Notes: generated from the sequence alone by a model not told the origin. DNA of 60,789 bases from Betaproteobacteria bacterium (GCA_016868035.1 VGID01000020.1:1-60789); one strand, 5' to 3'. Shown: positions 15,410 to 23,954, numbered from the stretch's first letter. Translations and numbers: made by a program.

Positions 15410-16270
15410 ATGAGCGATGTCGTTTATCTCAACGGAGAATTCCTGCCGCTGGATCAAGCGCGCGTTTCCGTGCTTGATCGCGGATTCATCTTCGGCGACG
15501 GAGTCTACGAGGTGATCCCGGTGTACTCGCGGCACGCGTTCCGGCTGGCGGAGCACCTGAAGCGGCTGCAACGCAGCCTCGACGCGATCCGGCTTGCCAA
15601 TCCCATGACCGATGCCGAGTGGGTGCAGCTCATCGAGGAGGTCATCGCGCGCAACCCGGGCGAGGACCAGTCGGTCTACCTGCAGGTAACGCGCGGCGCG
15701 GCCAGTCGCGATCACGCCTTTCCCAAGGGCGCAAGACCGACGGTGTTCATGATGTCGGGCCCGCTCGTGACACCCGGCCGAGAAGCGGTGGAAAACGGCG
15801 TCGCCGCCGTCAGCGCCATCGACAATCGCTGGCTGCGCTGCGACGTGAAATCCGTGTCGCTGCTTCCCAACTGCCTGCTGCGGCAGGGCGCGATCGAGGC
15901 CGGCGCGGAGGAGGCGGTTCTGTTCCGCGGCGGCTACCTCACGGAAGGCTCGGCGTGCAACATCTTCGTGGTCAGGAACGGCACGCTGCTCGCGCCCCCC
16001 AAGGACCATCTCGTGCTTGCCGGAATCACCTACGACGTGGTGCTAGAGCTCGCGGCAAGGAAGAATGTACCGGTCGAAGTGCGCGAAATCCCTGAAGCGG
16101 AGGCGCGCGGCGCGGACGAGCTGTGGCTCACCTCGTCCGCGAAGGAGGTGCTCGCCATCACCCGGCTCGACGGCAAGCCGGTCGGCAACGGCAAGCCGGG
16201 GGCCGTCTTCAAGATCGTCCATCAGGCATTCCAGGAGTTCAAGCGCGACGTGATGCGCCGCGCAGCCTGA
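15410..16270 (+). CDS. dat: D-amino acid aminotransferase (class IV, PLP)
   Basis: 286 residues. Fold-type IV transaminase: VYLNGEFLPLDQARVSVLDRGFIFGDGVYE at the start is the class IV hallmark. The PLP lysine is in CDVKSVSLLPNCL at about residue 147, and GGYLTEGSACNIFVV follows at about 175. It makes D-alanine/D-glutamate from keto acids for the cell wall. YbeD is encoded 2 bases downstream, and the lip genes lie further on, a conserved dat-ybeD-lipB-lipA order here broken by inserted sequence. Confidence 0.92.
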   Translation: MSDVVYLNGEFLPLDQARVSVLDRGFIFGDGVYEVIPVYSRHAFRLAEHLKRLQRSLDAIRLANPMTDAEWVQLIEEVIARNPGEDQSVYLQVTRGAASRDHAFPKGARPTVFMMSGPLVTPGREAVENGVAAVSAIDNRWLRCDVKSVSLLPNCLLRQGAIEAGAEEAVLFRGGYLTEGSACNIFVVRNGTLLAPPKDHLVLAGITYDVVLELAARKNVPVEVREIPEAEARGADELWLTSSAKEVLAITRLDGKPVGNGKPGAVFKIVHQAFQEFKRDVMRRAA

Positions 16271-16272
16271 CG

Positions 16273-16536
16273 ATGCTCGAAGCGCTGGCCCTCGATTATC
16301 CCTGCGATTTTCCGGTCAAGATCCTGGGCCACACGCGGGCGGGCTTCGCGCAGTCCGTGCTCGCGGTCGTGCGACGGCACGCGCCCGACTTCGACGGCTC
16401 CACCATGGCGATGAAAACGAGCAAGCGCGGCAAGTACCTGAGCTTGACGTGCGTCATCCGCGCCACGTCACGCGAGCAGCTCGACAGCCTCTACCAGGAA
16501 CTGTGCGACCACCCGATGGTGGTCATGGTGCTCTAG
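16273..16536 (+). CDS. ybeD: YbeD/DUF493 family small protein
   Basis: 87 residues, matching YbeD: YPCDFPVKILG near the start, then KYLSLTCVIRATSREQLDSLYQEL and the end HPMVVMVL. It has a ferredoxin-like (ACT-like) fold and is found beside lipB across Proteobacteria, with a suggested but unproven regulatory role in lipoate metabolism. It starts 2 bases after the aminotransferase stop. Confidence 0.93.
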   Translation: MLEALALDYPCDFPVKILGHTRAGFAQSVLAVVRRHAPDFDGSTMAMKTSKRGKYLSLTCVIRATSREQLDSLYQELCDHPMVVMVL

Positions 16537-16588
16537 GGCGGCAAGCCGTGGATCCGACTCGGATCGCTGCTCACCGCTTGCCGCTTAC
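16537..16588. repeat. Heptamer-like palindrome L24 after ybeD
   Basis: GCGGCAAGC ... GCTTGCCGC arms surround a second palindrome GATCCGA-CTCGGATC. The right side reads as 7-base words TGCTCAC, CGCTTGC, CGCTTAC, the same class as L5 and L16. It directly abuts the inverted-repeat element that follows. Confidence 0.6.
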
Positions 16589-16860
16589 TAGAACCTATCT
16601 CATATATAGGCGCGTGATGCGTTGCGGCCAGGACGGAGCGGATGCAAGGCGCCCGACGAAGGCCATATGTCGATATGGTCCAGGAGGGCAACGACGCAGC
16701 CGGCCGTCCTGGCCGCAACCCGCAGGGACGGGGCGATCCGGGCGCATTTCTTCGTCGGGGACCCTCGAAATATCGACATATTCCTTCGGGCCCTCCTCCT
16801 TGAACTGCATCCCGCATCGCCTCCGTCGCACACGTGCCTATACATGAAATAGGTTCTACT
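16587..16860. mobile_element. MITE-like element with terminal inverted repeats and nested palindromes
   Basis: About 274 bases bounded by imperfect inverted repeats of about 34 bases (left 16587-16620, right 16827-16860; core TAGAACCTATYTCAT then TATAGGC). Inside are further inverted pairs: TTGCGGCCAGGACGG (about 16621) with CCGTCCTGGCCGCAA (about 16704), and ATGTCGATAT (about 16666) with AATATCGACATAT (about 16770). No open frame inside looks coding. Both ends carry TA, compatible with a TA target-site duplication. It occupies the whole gap between ybeD and the bTHX gene; the right end touches the bTHX stop. It could be a non-autonomous transposon or a structured RNA-like repeat. Confidence 0.65.
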
Positions 16861-16970
16861 CACCGGGCCTTCTTCGCCGGAGCCTTCTTTTTTCGCTTCC
16901 CCGGGCGCGTCTTGCCGTAGCTGCCCCGGAAGAGCTTGCCGCGGCGAGTGCGCCGGTCACCTTTGCCCAT
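16860..16970 (-). CDS. Small ribosomal protein bTHX
   Basis: 36 residues: it begins MGKGDRRTRRGKLFRGSYGK and ends in a Lys/Arg/Ala-rich tail. This is the 30S protein THX (Thx), found in Thermus and many Beta- and Gammaproteobacteria, which sits in the head of the 30S subunit between 16S rRNA helices. A GGAG ribosome binding site lies about 10 bases before the ATG. The gene is small enough to be missed by automatic annotation. Its stop codon is right at the end of the inverted-repeat element. Confidence 0.9.
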   Translation of the reverse strand: MGKGDRRTRRGKLFRGSYGKTRPGKRKKKAPAKKAR

Positions 16971-17038
16971 CGCGTATCTCCTCGTTCACGTCCGACCCGC
17001 GCAATTGTACCCCGGTACCCTGCGCCGCAGCGCCGGAC

Positions 17039-17527
17039 TCACTTGCGCTTGCGGATGGTCTTGAGCTCCTCGGCGTGCCGCTTTCTCAGGTCCGCATCCT
17101 CGCTCTTGAGATACGCGGGAAAATCCCGGCACTCCTGCGCAACATGCTTCGGGTCCTGCGCCAGGAATTGCCTCTGATTCTCCTGCCGGCTGGCAAGCAG
17201 CGCGCCTTCGTACTTGCCCACGTTGCGTGCGTAGTCCTTCGCATCCGTGGATGCGCCACGGACCAATGCCGTGTAATGGCGCTCGAGCTCCTCGATCAGC
17301 GCCTGGTGGCGTTTCTGCCACTCGGCGTAGGCCGCCTGGTTCGGCTTGGCGCGGTCCGCATGCGCGCCTTCGCACGCTTCCTTCACCGCGAGTATGACCT
17401 GATAGGTGCCGTACACCCGCCCCAGGTCCGTCGCGTAGTCGCCGGAGGGATCCGCGGCAAAGGACGCGCCGCACGCGAGCGCGGCACATGCCAGGAACGA
17501 AATGGACGAGACTCGGGTCAATATCAT
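17039..17527 (-). CDS. Exported protein of unknown function
   Basis: 162 residues from ATG at 17525-17527; an upstream in-frame start at 17596 would add 23 charged residues before the signal peptide. The signal peptide covers about 1-25 (SISFLACAALACGASFA). The mature part is alpha-helical and charged, with two cysteines (EACEG at about 50 and QECRDFP at about 132) that could form a disulfide. It ends in a basic tail. I do not recognise a family. It is divergent from lipB, with two hairpins between them. Confidence 0.6.
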   Translation of the reverse strand: MILTRVSSISFLACAALACGASFAADPSGDYATDLGRVYGTYQVILAVKEACEGAHADRAKPNQAAYAEWQKRHQALIEELERHYTALVRGASTDAKDYARNVGKYEGALLASRQENQRQFLAQDPKHVAQECRDFPAYLKSEDADLRKRHAEELKTIRKRK

Positions 17528-17587
17528 GTTGTCGGCACCGGGGGTTTTTCGCTGCCTGGGTTGCGGCATTTTGCTACCGTTCTTATC

Positions 17588-17674
17588 ATCTAACAACCCT
17601 TAAACCGGACGCGTCGCGCCGGTTTAAGTCCGCGTGTTGGAACGGACGAATCGATCGCCGTTCAACACGCGGCT
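17588..17674. repeat. Tandem attC-like hairpins upstream of lipB
   Basis: The first hairpin has stem CTTAAACCGG / CCGGTTTAAG (17599-17628), preceded by ATCTAAC, which fits the integron R-box pattern RYYYAAC, and followed by GTTGGAA, close to GTTRRRY. The second (17630-17674) pairs CCGCGTGTTGGAACGG with CCGTTCAACACGCGG. The layout resembles integron attC sites. A similar pair is at 23857-23938. No integrase gene is in the window. Confidence 0.45.
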
Positions 17675-17687
17675 CGCCGGGATCGTT

Positions 17688-18350
17688 ATGACCATGGCCA
17701 CGATCGCAATCGAGAAGCCCGCAGCCGCGCACGAAGGCGCGCTGGACCTGCGCGTGCGCCGCCTCGGCCGGGTGGACTACGAGCCGACGTGGCGCGCGAT
17801 GCAGGAATACACGGCTGCGCGCACGCGCGCGACACCGGACGAGCTGTGGCTGCTCGAGCACCGGCCCGTCTACACCCTGGGCGTGGCCGGTCGCGACGAG
17901 CATCGCCCGCGCGCGGAGAACGGCATACCCGTTCTCCGCGTGGACCGCGGCGGGCAGATCACCTACCACGGACCGGGACAGAGCGTCGTCTACCTGCTGC
18001 TCGACCTGCGGCGCCGCGGTCTTGCGGTGCGCGCCCTGGTGCGGATCATGGAACAGGCAGTGATAGACTTGCTCGCCATCCACGGCATCGCCGCCGCGGG
18101 ACGCAACGAGGCACCCGGAGTGTACGTGGACGGCGCAAAGGTCGCCGCGGTCGGCCTCCGGGTGAGGAACGGGTGCTGTTATCACGGGCTCGCCTTCAAC
18201 GCGGACATGGACCTCGCGCCATTCCACGCGATCAACCCCTGCGGCTATCCCGGGCTGGCGGTGACACAGGCGCGCGATCTCGGCGTCACTGACCCTCCCG
18301 AGCGGCTCGGCGAGCAGCTCGTCGGGCACCTGATCCGCGGGCTGGCATGA
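17688..18350 (+). CDS. lipB: Octanoyl-[acyl-carrier-protein] transferase
   Basis: 220 residues from ATG at 17688 (another ATG follows at 17694). LipB moves octanoate from acyl carrier protein to lipoyl domains, the first step of lipoate synthesis. Seen: [28 protein letters not shown] at about 86, the catalytic lysine in [12 protein letters not shown] at about 150, and the catalytic cysteine in NPCGYPGL at about 185. It overlaps lipA by ATGA. Confidence 0.96.
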   Translation: MTMATIAIEKPAAAHEGALDLRVRRLGRVDYEPTWRAMQEYTAARTRATPDELWLLEHRPVYTLGVAGRDEHRPRAENGIPVLRVDRGGQITYHGPGQSVVYLLLDLRRRGLAVRALVRIMEQAVIDLLAIHGIAAAGRNEAPGVYVDGAKVAAVGLRVRNGCCYHGLAFNADMDLAPFHAINPCGYPGLAVTQARDLGVTDPPERLGEQLVGHLIRGLA

Positions 18351-19285
18351 GCGCGACTCGGGAAAAACAGAAAGGCCGGGAGAAGACGGCGCGCATCCCG
18401 ATCAAGGTGGTGCCGGCGGCGCCGCTCGCCAAGCCCGACTGGATCCGGGTGCGGCTCGGCGCGGGCCAGCGTTTCCACGAGATCAAGCAGATCTTGCGCG
18501 AGCACCGCCTGCACACCGTGTGCGAGGAGGCGTCCTGTCCCAACATCGGGGAGTGCTTCGGCAAGGGGACCGCGACGTTCATGATTCTCGGCGATCTGTG
18601 CACCCGGCGCTGCCCGTTCTGCGACGTCGCGCACGGAAAACCGCTGCCTCCGGACCCCGAGGAACCGGTCAATCTCGCGCGCACGATCGCCGCCCTCAAA
18701 TTGCGCTACGTCGTGATCACGAGCGTGGACCGCGACGACCTGAGGGACGGCGGCGCGCAGCATTTCGCCGATTGCATCCGCGCGGTGCGCGAGCATTCTT
18801 CGCAAACGCGCATCGAGATTCTGGTGCCGGACTTCCGCGGGCGCCTCGAGATCGCGCTCGACATCCTGTCCGGATCGCCTCCGGACGTCATGAACCACAA
18901 CCTCGAGACCGTGCCGCGGCTCTACCGCCAGGCGCGGCCCGGCGCCGATTACCGCAATTCCCTGAAGCTGCTGCAGGGATTCAAGGCGCGCTTCCCGCAT
19001 CTGCCGACCAAATCGGGACTCATGGTCGGCCTGGGCGAGGACGACGAGGAGATCGTCTCGGTGATGGGCGACCTGAGGGCGCACGACGTGGACATGCTCA
19101 CGATCGGGCAATACCTGCAGCCCTCCGCGCACCACCTGTCCGTCGCGCGTTACGTCGAGCCCGCGGTATTCGAGGAATACGCGCGCCGCGCACGGGAGAT
19201 GGGCTTCATGCACGCGGCGTGCGGCCCGCTGGTGCGCTCCAGTTACCACGCCGACCAGCAGGCCCGCGAAGCCGGGATCGGCTGA
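18347..19285 (+). CDS. lipA: Lipoyl synthase (radical SAM)
   Basis: 312 residues. It inserts two sulfurs into octanoyl groups. Both clusters are visible: the auxiliary [4Fe-4S] motif [12 protein letters not shown] at about 59-70, and the radical SAM motif CTRRCPFC at about 85-92. The last cluster ligand region is [11 protein letters not shown] near the end. The gene overlaps lipB by four bases. The lipoyl-domain dihydrolipoyl dehydrogenase at 34520 is a likely client. Confidence 0.97.
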   Translation: MSATREKQKGREKTARIPIKVVPAAPLAKPDWIRVRLGAGQRFHEIKQILREHRLHTVCEEASCPNIGECFGKGTATFMILGDLCTRRCPFCDVAHGKPLPPDPEEPVNLARTIAALKLRYVVITSVDRDDLRDGGAQHFADCIRAVREHSSQTRIEILVPDFRGRLEIALDILSGSPPDVMNHNLETVPRLYRQARPGADYRNSLKLLQGFKARFPHLPTKSGLMVGLGEDDEEIVSVMGDLRAHDVDMLTIGQYLQPSAHHLSVARYVEPAVFEEYARRAREMGFMHAACGPLVRSSYHADQQAREAGIG

Positions 19286-19361
19286 GCGGGTCCGGACAGC
19301 AACACGGGCGCCCCCGGCGCCTCGCACCGTCTTCTTCATCGCGAAACAGGAGGATCACACC

Positions 19362-20039
19362 ATGTCGCGTATTCCAGGCTTTCTCGCATTCCTCGTCATC
19401 AGCGTTCAAGCCACGGCAGCGCTCGAAGGAATCAGCAATGCCGACCAGGTCGGCGGGCTGAAGCAGGCGCTCAACGACGGCTCGATCGCCGCTGTCGCCA
19501 AGCTCGGGGTCGAGAATGGCTACTTCGGCAACCCTAGCGTGAAGATTCCGCTGCCTCCGTCGCTGCAGCGCATCGAAGGCGCCATGCGCTTCATGGGCAT
19601 GCAGCGCCAGGCCGACGAGCTCGTGCTCTCGATGAACCGGGCCGCCGAAGCGGCGGTTCCCGAAGCGAAGGCGCTGCTGGCGGACGCCGTGAAGAAGATG
19701 ACGGTTCAGGACGCGAGAAAGATACTCACCGGGGGCGACACCGCGGCGACCGAGTACTTCCGCCGCGCCACCCAGTCACAGCTCACGCAGCGCTTTCTGC
19801 CCATCGTCAAGAAAGCGACCGACCGCGTCGGTCTCGCACAGCAGTACAACTCGCTCGCCGGCCAGGGCGCCGCGCTCGGCCTCGTGCGCGAGGACCAGGC
19901 CACCATCGAGCGCTACGTCACCCAGAAAGCGCTCGACGGGCTCTACTACATGATCGGCGAGCAGGAGAAAGCGTTCCGCAGCAACCCGCTCGGCGCGACG
20001 AGCGACATCGTGAAAAGGGTGTTCGGCGCGATCCGATAA
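19362..20039 (+). CDS. DUF4197 family exported protein
   Basis: 225 residues with a signal peptide (about 1-20). The helical body matches DUF4197 as remembered: GLKQALNDGSIAAVAKLGVENGYFGNP..KIPLPPSLQ and the end REDQATIERYVTQKALDGLYYMIGEQEKAFRSNPLGATS. The function of the family is unknown. It stands alone downstream of lipA with its own AGGAGG ribosome binding site. Confidence 0.85.
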   Translation: MSRIPGFLAFLVISVQATAALEGISNADQVGGLKQALNDGSIAAVAKLGVENGYFGNPSVKIPLPPSLQRIEGAMRFMGMQRQADELVLSMNRAAEAAVPEAKALLADAVKKMTVQDARKILTGGDTAATEYFRRATQSQLTQRFLPIVKKATDRVGLAQQYNSLAGQGAALGLVREDQATIERYVTQKALDGLYYMIGEQEKAFRSNPLGATSDIVKRVFGAIR

Positions 20040-20047
20040 GACAGCGA

Positions 20048-20077
20048 CCTCTCACCGCGGAGGACGCGGAGAAAAAC
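20048..20077 (+). repeat. Dispersed repeat CCTCTCAYCGCGG-GGACGC, copy 1
   Basis: The start CCTCTCACCGCGGAGGACGC matches the reverse complement of 39742-39781 with few changes. It is distinct from the 7-base classes; words of about 9 bases (GACGCGGAG) recur in copy 2. Confidence 0.55.
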
Positions 20078-20173
20078 CAGAAAGACAATTGAGTCGCCGA
20101 TCAAGGACGGAGCCGGGTCCGGCAATAGCGCAAGTTGCGTGAATGCGAGACCTGGCCCCGTCTTTTATCGCCC

Positions 20174-20195
20174 GTCACGAGTCACGAGTCACGGA
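20174..20195. repeat. Heptamer array L4 (GTCACGA)
   Basis: Three copies of GTCACGA/G lie just after the polA stop on its downstream side. No inverted second arm is visible. Confidence 0.8.
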
Positions 20196-20196
20196 T

Positions 20197-22947
20197 CTAA
20201 TGCGCCTGGTCCCAGTTGGGTCCGGCGCCGATATCCACCATGAGCGGTACTGACAACTGCGCCACACCGCTCATCAACCCGGGCAGCGTGCGCTTCACCT
20301 CTCCGAGTTCCGCATCGGGCACCTCGAGCACGAGCTCGTCGTGCACCTGCATGATGAGCTTCGATTTCAGTTTTCCCTCCGCGAGCCAGCGGTCGACGGC
20401 GATCATCGCCATCTTTATGAGATCCGCGGCGGTGCCCTGCATGGGCGCGTTGATCGCGGCGCGCTCCGCGCCCTGCCGGCGCGCTCCGTTGGAACTGCGG
20501 AGCTCCGGCAGCCAGAGGCGGCGACCAAACACGGTCTCGACGTAGCCCTGGTCCCGCGCGGATTCCCGCGTGCGCTGCATGTACTCCGCGACTCCCGGGT
20601 AACGCGCAAAATAGCGGTCCATGTACTGCTGCGCCGCGGCGCGCTCGAGCCCGAGCTGCCGCGCGAGCCCGAACGCGGACATCCCGTAGATCAGCCCGAA
20701 GTTGATCACCTTCGCGTAGCGCCGCTGCTCGCCGCCGACCTCGGCCGCCGGCACGCCGAAGATCTCCGCCGCGGTGGCGCGGTGAATGTCCTCTCCGGCC
20801 GCGAACGCCGCGAGCAGGCTTGCATCCTGCGAGATGTGCGCCATGATCCGCAGCTCGATCTGCGAGTAATCGGCCGAGACGATGTGGCTGCCCTGCGGCG
20901 CGACAAATGCTTCCCGGATGCGGCGGCCTTCCGCGGTGCGGATCGGGATGTTCTGCAGGTTGGGCTCGTTGCTCGCAAGCCTGCCGGTCACCGCCACCGC
21001 CTGCGCGTAGTTGGTGTGCACGCGCGCCGTGGCCGCGTTGATCATCCCGGGCAGCTTGTCGGTGTAGGTGGATTTCAGCTTGGCGAGCGTCCGGTAATCG
21101 AGGATCAGTCTCGGCAACGGATGATCGAGCGCGAGCTCCTCCAGCGATTCCTCGTCGGTGGAGGGCTGCCCCGACGGCGTTTTTCTCACCGGCTTCAATC
21201 CCTGCTTTTCGAAGAGTAGCTCCTGGATCTGCTTCGGCGAGTTGAGGTTGAACGGCTGCCCCGCCTGCTCGTGGGCCTTGCCTTCGATCCGCGCCATCTC
21301 GGCGCCGAACTCGCGCGAGAGCTCCGCGAGCAGCCGCGTGTCGAGCAGCACGCCGTGGCGCTCCATGCTGAACAGCACCTCGACGAGCGGCATTTCGAGC
21401 TCCCGGTAGATGCGCGCGAGCTTCGCGTCGGGCTCGATCTGCGGGGACAGCGCGCGATGCAGCTGCAGCGTGATGTCGGCGTCCTCGGCCGCGTACTCGG
21501 CCGCACGCTCCACCGCCACCTGCTCGAAGCCGATGCGGGCGGCGCCCTTTCCGGTCACCTCGTCATAGGTGATGGTCTTCACGCCGAGGTGGCGCAACGC
21601 GAGGCTGTCCATGTCGTGCGGCTGGTGGCTCTCCAGCACGTAGGACTGAAGCAGCGTGTCGTGCGTGACGCCCGCCAGCCGCACGCCGTGGTTCGCGAAC
21701 ACGTGCATGTCGTATTTCGCGTGCTGCCCGAGCTTGGCGCGGCCGGGGTCCTCGAGCCACGGCCTGAGCCGCGCGAGCACCGAACCGCGCTCGAGTTGCC
21801 GCGGCGCGCCCGCGTAACGATGGGCGAGCGGAACGTAGGCCGCGCGCCCCGGCTCGACGCAGAAAGACACGCCGACGAGGTCCGCCCTGAACGGGTCGAG
21901 GCTGGTGGTTTCGGTGTCCAGCGCGACCAGCTCCGACCGCTCGATTCGCTCGAGCCAGTCGCCAAGCTGCTCGTCGGTGAGGATCGTCTCGTAATCCCGC
22001 TTCTCCGAGGATTGAGCACCGGGGGTTGCGGATTGAGGCGCGCCATCGCGAGCTGCTTCCGGCGCACCCGCGATGCTCGATCCCGATTCCTGCAGCTCGC
22101 GCTTCCAGGACTTGAAATCGAAACGGTCGAACAGCTCCGCGAGCTTCGCGGTGTCCTGCGGCCTGGGCGCGAGATCGCCCACCCCGACCGGCAGCGCGAC
22201 GTCGCACTTGATCGTGAGGAGCTCGCGCGCCTGCGGGAGCCAGTCGAGGCTCTTTCGCAGATTCTCGCCCACCACGCCGCCGATCTCGGGCGCATGCCGC
22301 ACCACGCCATCGAGCGTCCCGTACTGCGCGAGCCATTTCACGGCGGTCTTCGGGCCCACCTTCTCCACCCCAGGCACGTTGTCCACGCTGTCGCCAATCA
22401 GGGTGAGATAGTCGATCATGCGCTCGGGCTTGACGCCGAATTTGTTCGCCACGCCGGCTTCGTCGAGTAACTCGCGCTCGCCGCTCCGGGGATCGGCGTT
22501 CTCGATCGTAACGAGCGAATTCACGAGCTGCGCAAGGTCCTTGTCTCCGCTTGCGATGACCACGCGCACGCCTTCGCGCTCGGCCTGCCTCGCCAGGGTG
22601 CCGATCACGTCGTCGGCTTCGACCCCTCCGACTTCGAGCAGCGGCCAGCCCAGGGCCGCGATGGCTTCCTTGAGCGGCGCGATCTGGGAGGCGAGATCGT
22701 CGGGCATCGGCGGGCGGTTGGCTTTGTATTCAGGATAGGCCTCGTCGCGGAACGTCTTGCCTTTTGCGTCGAACACGCAGGCGATATAATCGGCTGGAGT
22801 TTCCTTGTGCAGCCGGCGCAGCATGTTGATCACGCCGTAGATCGCGCCGGTCGGCTCGCCCTTCCGGTTGCGCAGGTCGGCGCGCTGCAGCGCATGGAAT
22901 GCGCGGTACAGGTACGACGAGCCGTCAACCAGCAGCAGCGTCTTCAT
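20197..22947 (-). CDS. polA: DNA polymerase I
   Basis: 916 residues with all three domains. The 5'-3' exonuclease is at about 1-290 (LLVDGSSYLYRAFHAL, GDKDLAQLV), the 3'-5' proofreading exonuclease is at about 325-510 (VALDTETTSLDP retains the acidic residues), and the polymerase is at about 520-916 (SADYSQIELRIMAHIS, then KVINFGLIYGMS, then MQVHDELVLEVP). It fills repair gaps and removes RNA primers. The linker between the two exonucleases (about residues 300-318, nucleotides 22007-22045) contains degenerate GATTGAG-like words, read as GAPQSATPGAQSSEK. It is divergent from the LOG gene across a repeat element. Confidence 0.97.
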   Translation of the reverse strand: MKTLLLVDGSSYLYRAFHALQRADLRNRKGEPTGAIYGVINMLRRLHKETPADYIACVFDAKGKTFRDEAYPEYKANRPPMPDDLASQIAPLKEAIAALGWPLLEVGGVEADDVIGTLARQAEREGVRVVIASGDKDLAQLVNSLVTIENADPRSGERELLDEAGVANKFGVKPERMIDYLTLIGDSVDNVPGVEKVGPKTAVKWLAQYGTLDGVVRHAPEIGGVVGENLRKSLDWLPQARELLTIKCDVALPVGVGDLAPRPQDTAKLAELFDRFDFKSWKRELQESGSSIAGAPEAARDGAPQSATPGAQSSEKRDYETILTDEQLGDWLERIERSELVALDTETTSLDPFRADLVGVSFCVEPGRAAYVPLAHRYAGAPRQLERGSVLARLRPWLEDPGRAKLGQHAKYDMHVFANHGVRLAGVTHDTLLQSYVLESHQPHDMDSLALRHLGVKTITYDEVTGKGAARIGFEQVAVERAAEYAAEDADITLQLHRALSPQIEPDAKLARIYRELEMPLVEVLFSMERHGVLLDTRLLAELSREFGAEMARIEGKAHEQAGQPFNLNSPKQIQELLFEKQGLKPVRKTPSGQPSTDEESLEELALDHPLPRLILDYRTLAKLKSTYTDKLPGMINAATARVHTNYAQAVAVTGRLASNEPNLQNIPIRTAEGRRIREAFVAPQGSHIVSADYSQIELRIMAHISQDASLLAAFAAGEDIHRATAAEIFGVPAAEVGGEQRRYAKVINFGLIYGMSAFGLARQLGLERAAAQQYMDRYFARYPGVAEYMQRTRESARDQGYVETVFGRRLWLPELRSSNGARRQGAERAAINAPMQGTAADLIKMAMIAVDRWLAEGKLKSKLIMQVHDELVLEVPDAELGEVKRTLPGLMSGVAQLSVPLMVDIGAGPNWDQAH

Positions 22948-22953
22948 CTTTCC

Positions 22954-23058
22954 TGGTGAACGGTGATCGGTGAACGGTGAGCGGTTGCCCCGCCGGCTGG
23001 CGCGTCTTCCGTGTTTACGCTGATACCGCTCACCGTTTACCGTTTACCTTTCACGGGG
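22954..23058. repeat. Heptamer repeat element L5 (GTGAACG class) between polA and the LOG gene
   Basis: Left words GTGAACG, GTGATCG, GTGAACG, GTGAGCG (about 22955-22986) face inverse words CGCTCAC, CGTTTAC, CGTTTAC, CTTTCAC (about 23025-23057). It occupies nearly the whole 117-base gap between two divergent genes. Confidence 0.88.
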
Positions 23059-23064
23059 ATCAAT

Positions 23065-23793
23065 ATGACCGAGAAAGACAAGCTTGCAGACTCCATATCG
23101 CCGGAACTCGCGGAGAAAACCTGGTCCGCCCGCGAATCGTGGCGGGTGTTCGCAATTATGTCAGAATTCGTCGAGGCGACGGAGCGCCTGAGCGCGATCC
23201 GGCCCGCGGTGAGCATCTTCGGCAGCTCCCGCACGCCGCCGGATCACCCGTACTACATGCTCACCGGGAAGATCGCCCGCCAGCTCTCCGACGCCGGCTT
23301 CAGCGTGATCTCCGGCGGCGGGCCCGGCCTCATGGAAGCAGCCAACAAGGGCGCCTACTTCGGGCGCAGCCCGAGCGTCGGGTTGAACATCCAGCTGCCG
23401 CACGAGCAGGCCGCGAACCCCTACCAGGACATCAGCCAGACATTCCGCCATTTCTTCGCGCGCAAGGTGATGTTCGTGAAATTTGCCACCGCGTGGGTGG
23501 TCATGCCCGGCGGGTTCGGCACGCTCGACGAGCTGATGGAAGCTCTGACACTCGTGCAGACCGGCAAGACGCGCAAGATGCCGATCATCCTGGTGCACGA
23601 ACCGTTCTGGCGCGGCCTGGTGGACTGGTTCCGGCACACGCTCGTCACCGAAGGCATGATCGACCCGGAGGACATGGACCTTTTGCAGGTGCACGACGAA
23701 CCCGGCCAGGTGGTCGAGGCGATCTTCGGCTACTACGAAAAACGCGGTTTCGAGCCCTCGGCGGCGGAGCGCGAAGTCCTGCTCAATCTCTAG
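23065..23793 (+). CDS. LOG-family (TIGR00730-type) nucleotide 5'-monophosphate phosphoribohydrolase
   Basis: 242 residues from ATG at 23065; the longer frame upstream runs through the repeat and was rejected. It has the lysine-decarboxylase-like/LOG fold with VSIFGSSRTP at about 55, ISGGGPGLMEAANKGA at about 85 and the signature PGGFGTLDEL at about 150. Family members cleave cytokinin nucleotides or, as PpnN-like enzymes, purine nucleotides. The true substrate here cannot be read from the sequence. Confidence 0.88.
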   Translation: MTEKDKLADSISPELAEKTWSARESWRVFAIMSEFVEATERLSAIRPAVSIFGSSRTPPDHPYYMLTGKIARQLSDAGFSVISGGGPGLMEAANKGAYFGRSPSVGLNIQLPHEQAANPYQDISQTFRHFFARKVMFVKFATAWVVMPGGFGTLDELMEALTLVQTGKTRKMPIILVHEPFWRGLVDWFRHTLVTEGMIDPEDMDLLQVHDEPGQVVEAIFGYYEKRGFEPSAAEREVLLNL

Positions 23794-23856
23794 AAGTTGG
23801 GCGGACCCGGCTGCGGCAAACTCCTGCTTTCAAAAGGCGGGCGCATGCCCGATAAT

Positions 23857-23938
23857 AACCGTTGAAGCGGACGCTGGAAGCGCCGCTCTAACTGCGCGCG
23901 TTGGAACGGACGGCGACGCCGCCGCTCACCGCGCGCCC
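23857..23938. repeat. Tandem attC-like hairpins after the LOG gene
   Basis: The first hairpin runs GTTGAAGCGGACGC (23861-23874) to GCGCCGCTCTAAC (23880-23892), an L-box/R-box-like layout of integron attC sites. The second runs GCGCGTTGGAACGG (23897-23910) to CCGCTCACCGCGCG (about 23922-23935). GTTGGAACGGACG is shared with the pair at 17588-17674. Confidence 0.45.
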
Positions 23939-23954
23939 CGATAAGGGTTGACCG

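Noticed and set aside
16587-16860. Small proteins encoded within the inverted-repeat element
   Set aside because: Several short frames exist on both strands, but none has a ribosome binding site or resembles a protein, and the sequence is palindromic.
17588-23938. Integron cassette array
   Set aside because: The genes between the attC-like hairpins are conserved housekeeping genes (lipB, lipA, polA), and no integrase is present; only the hairpins are reported.
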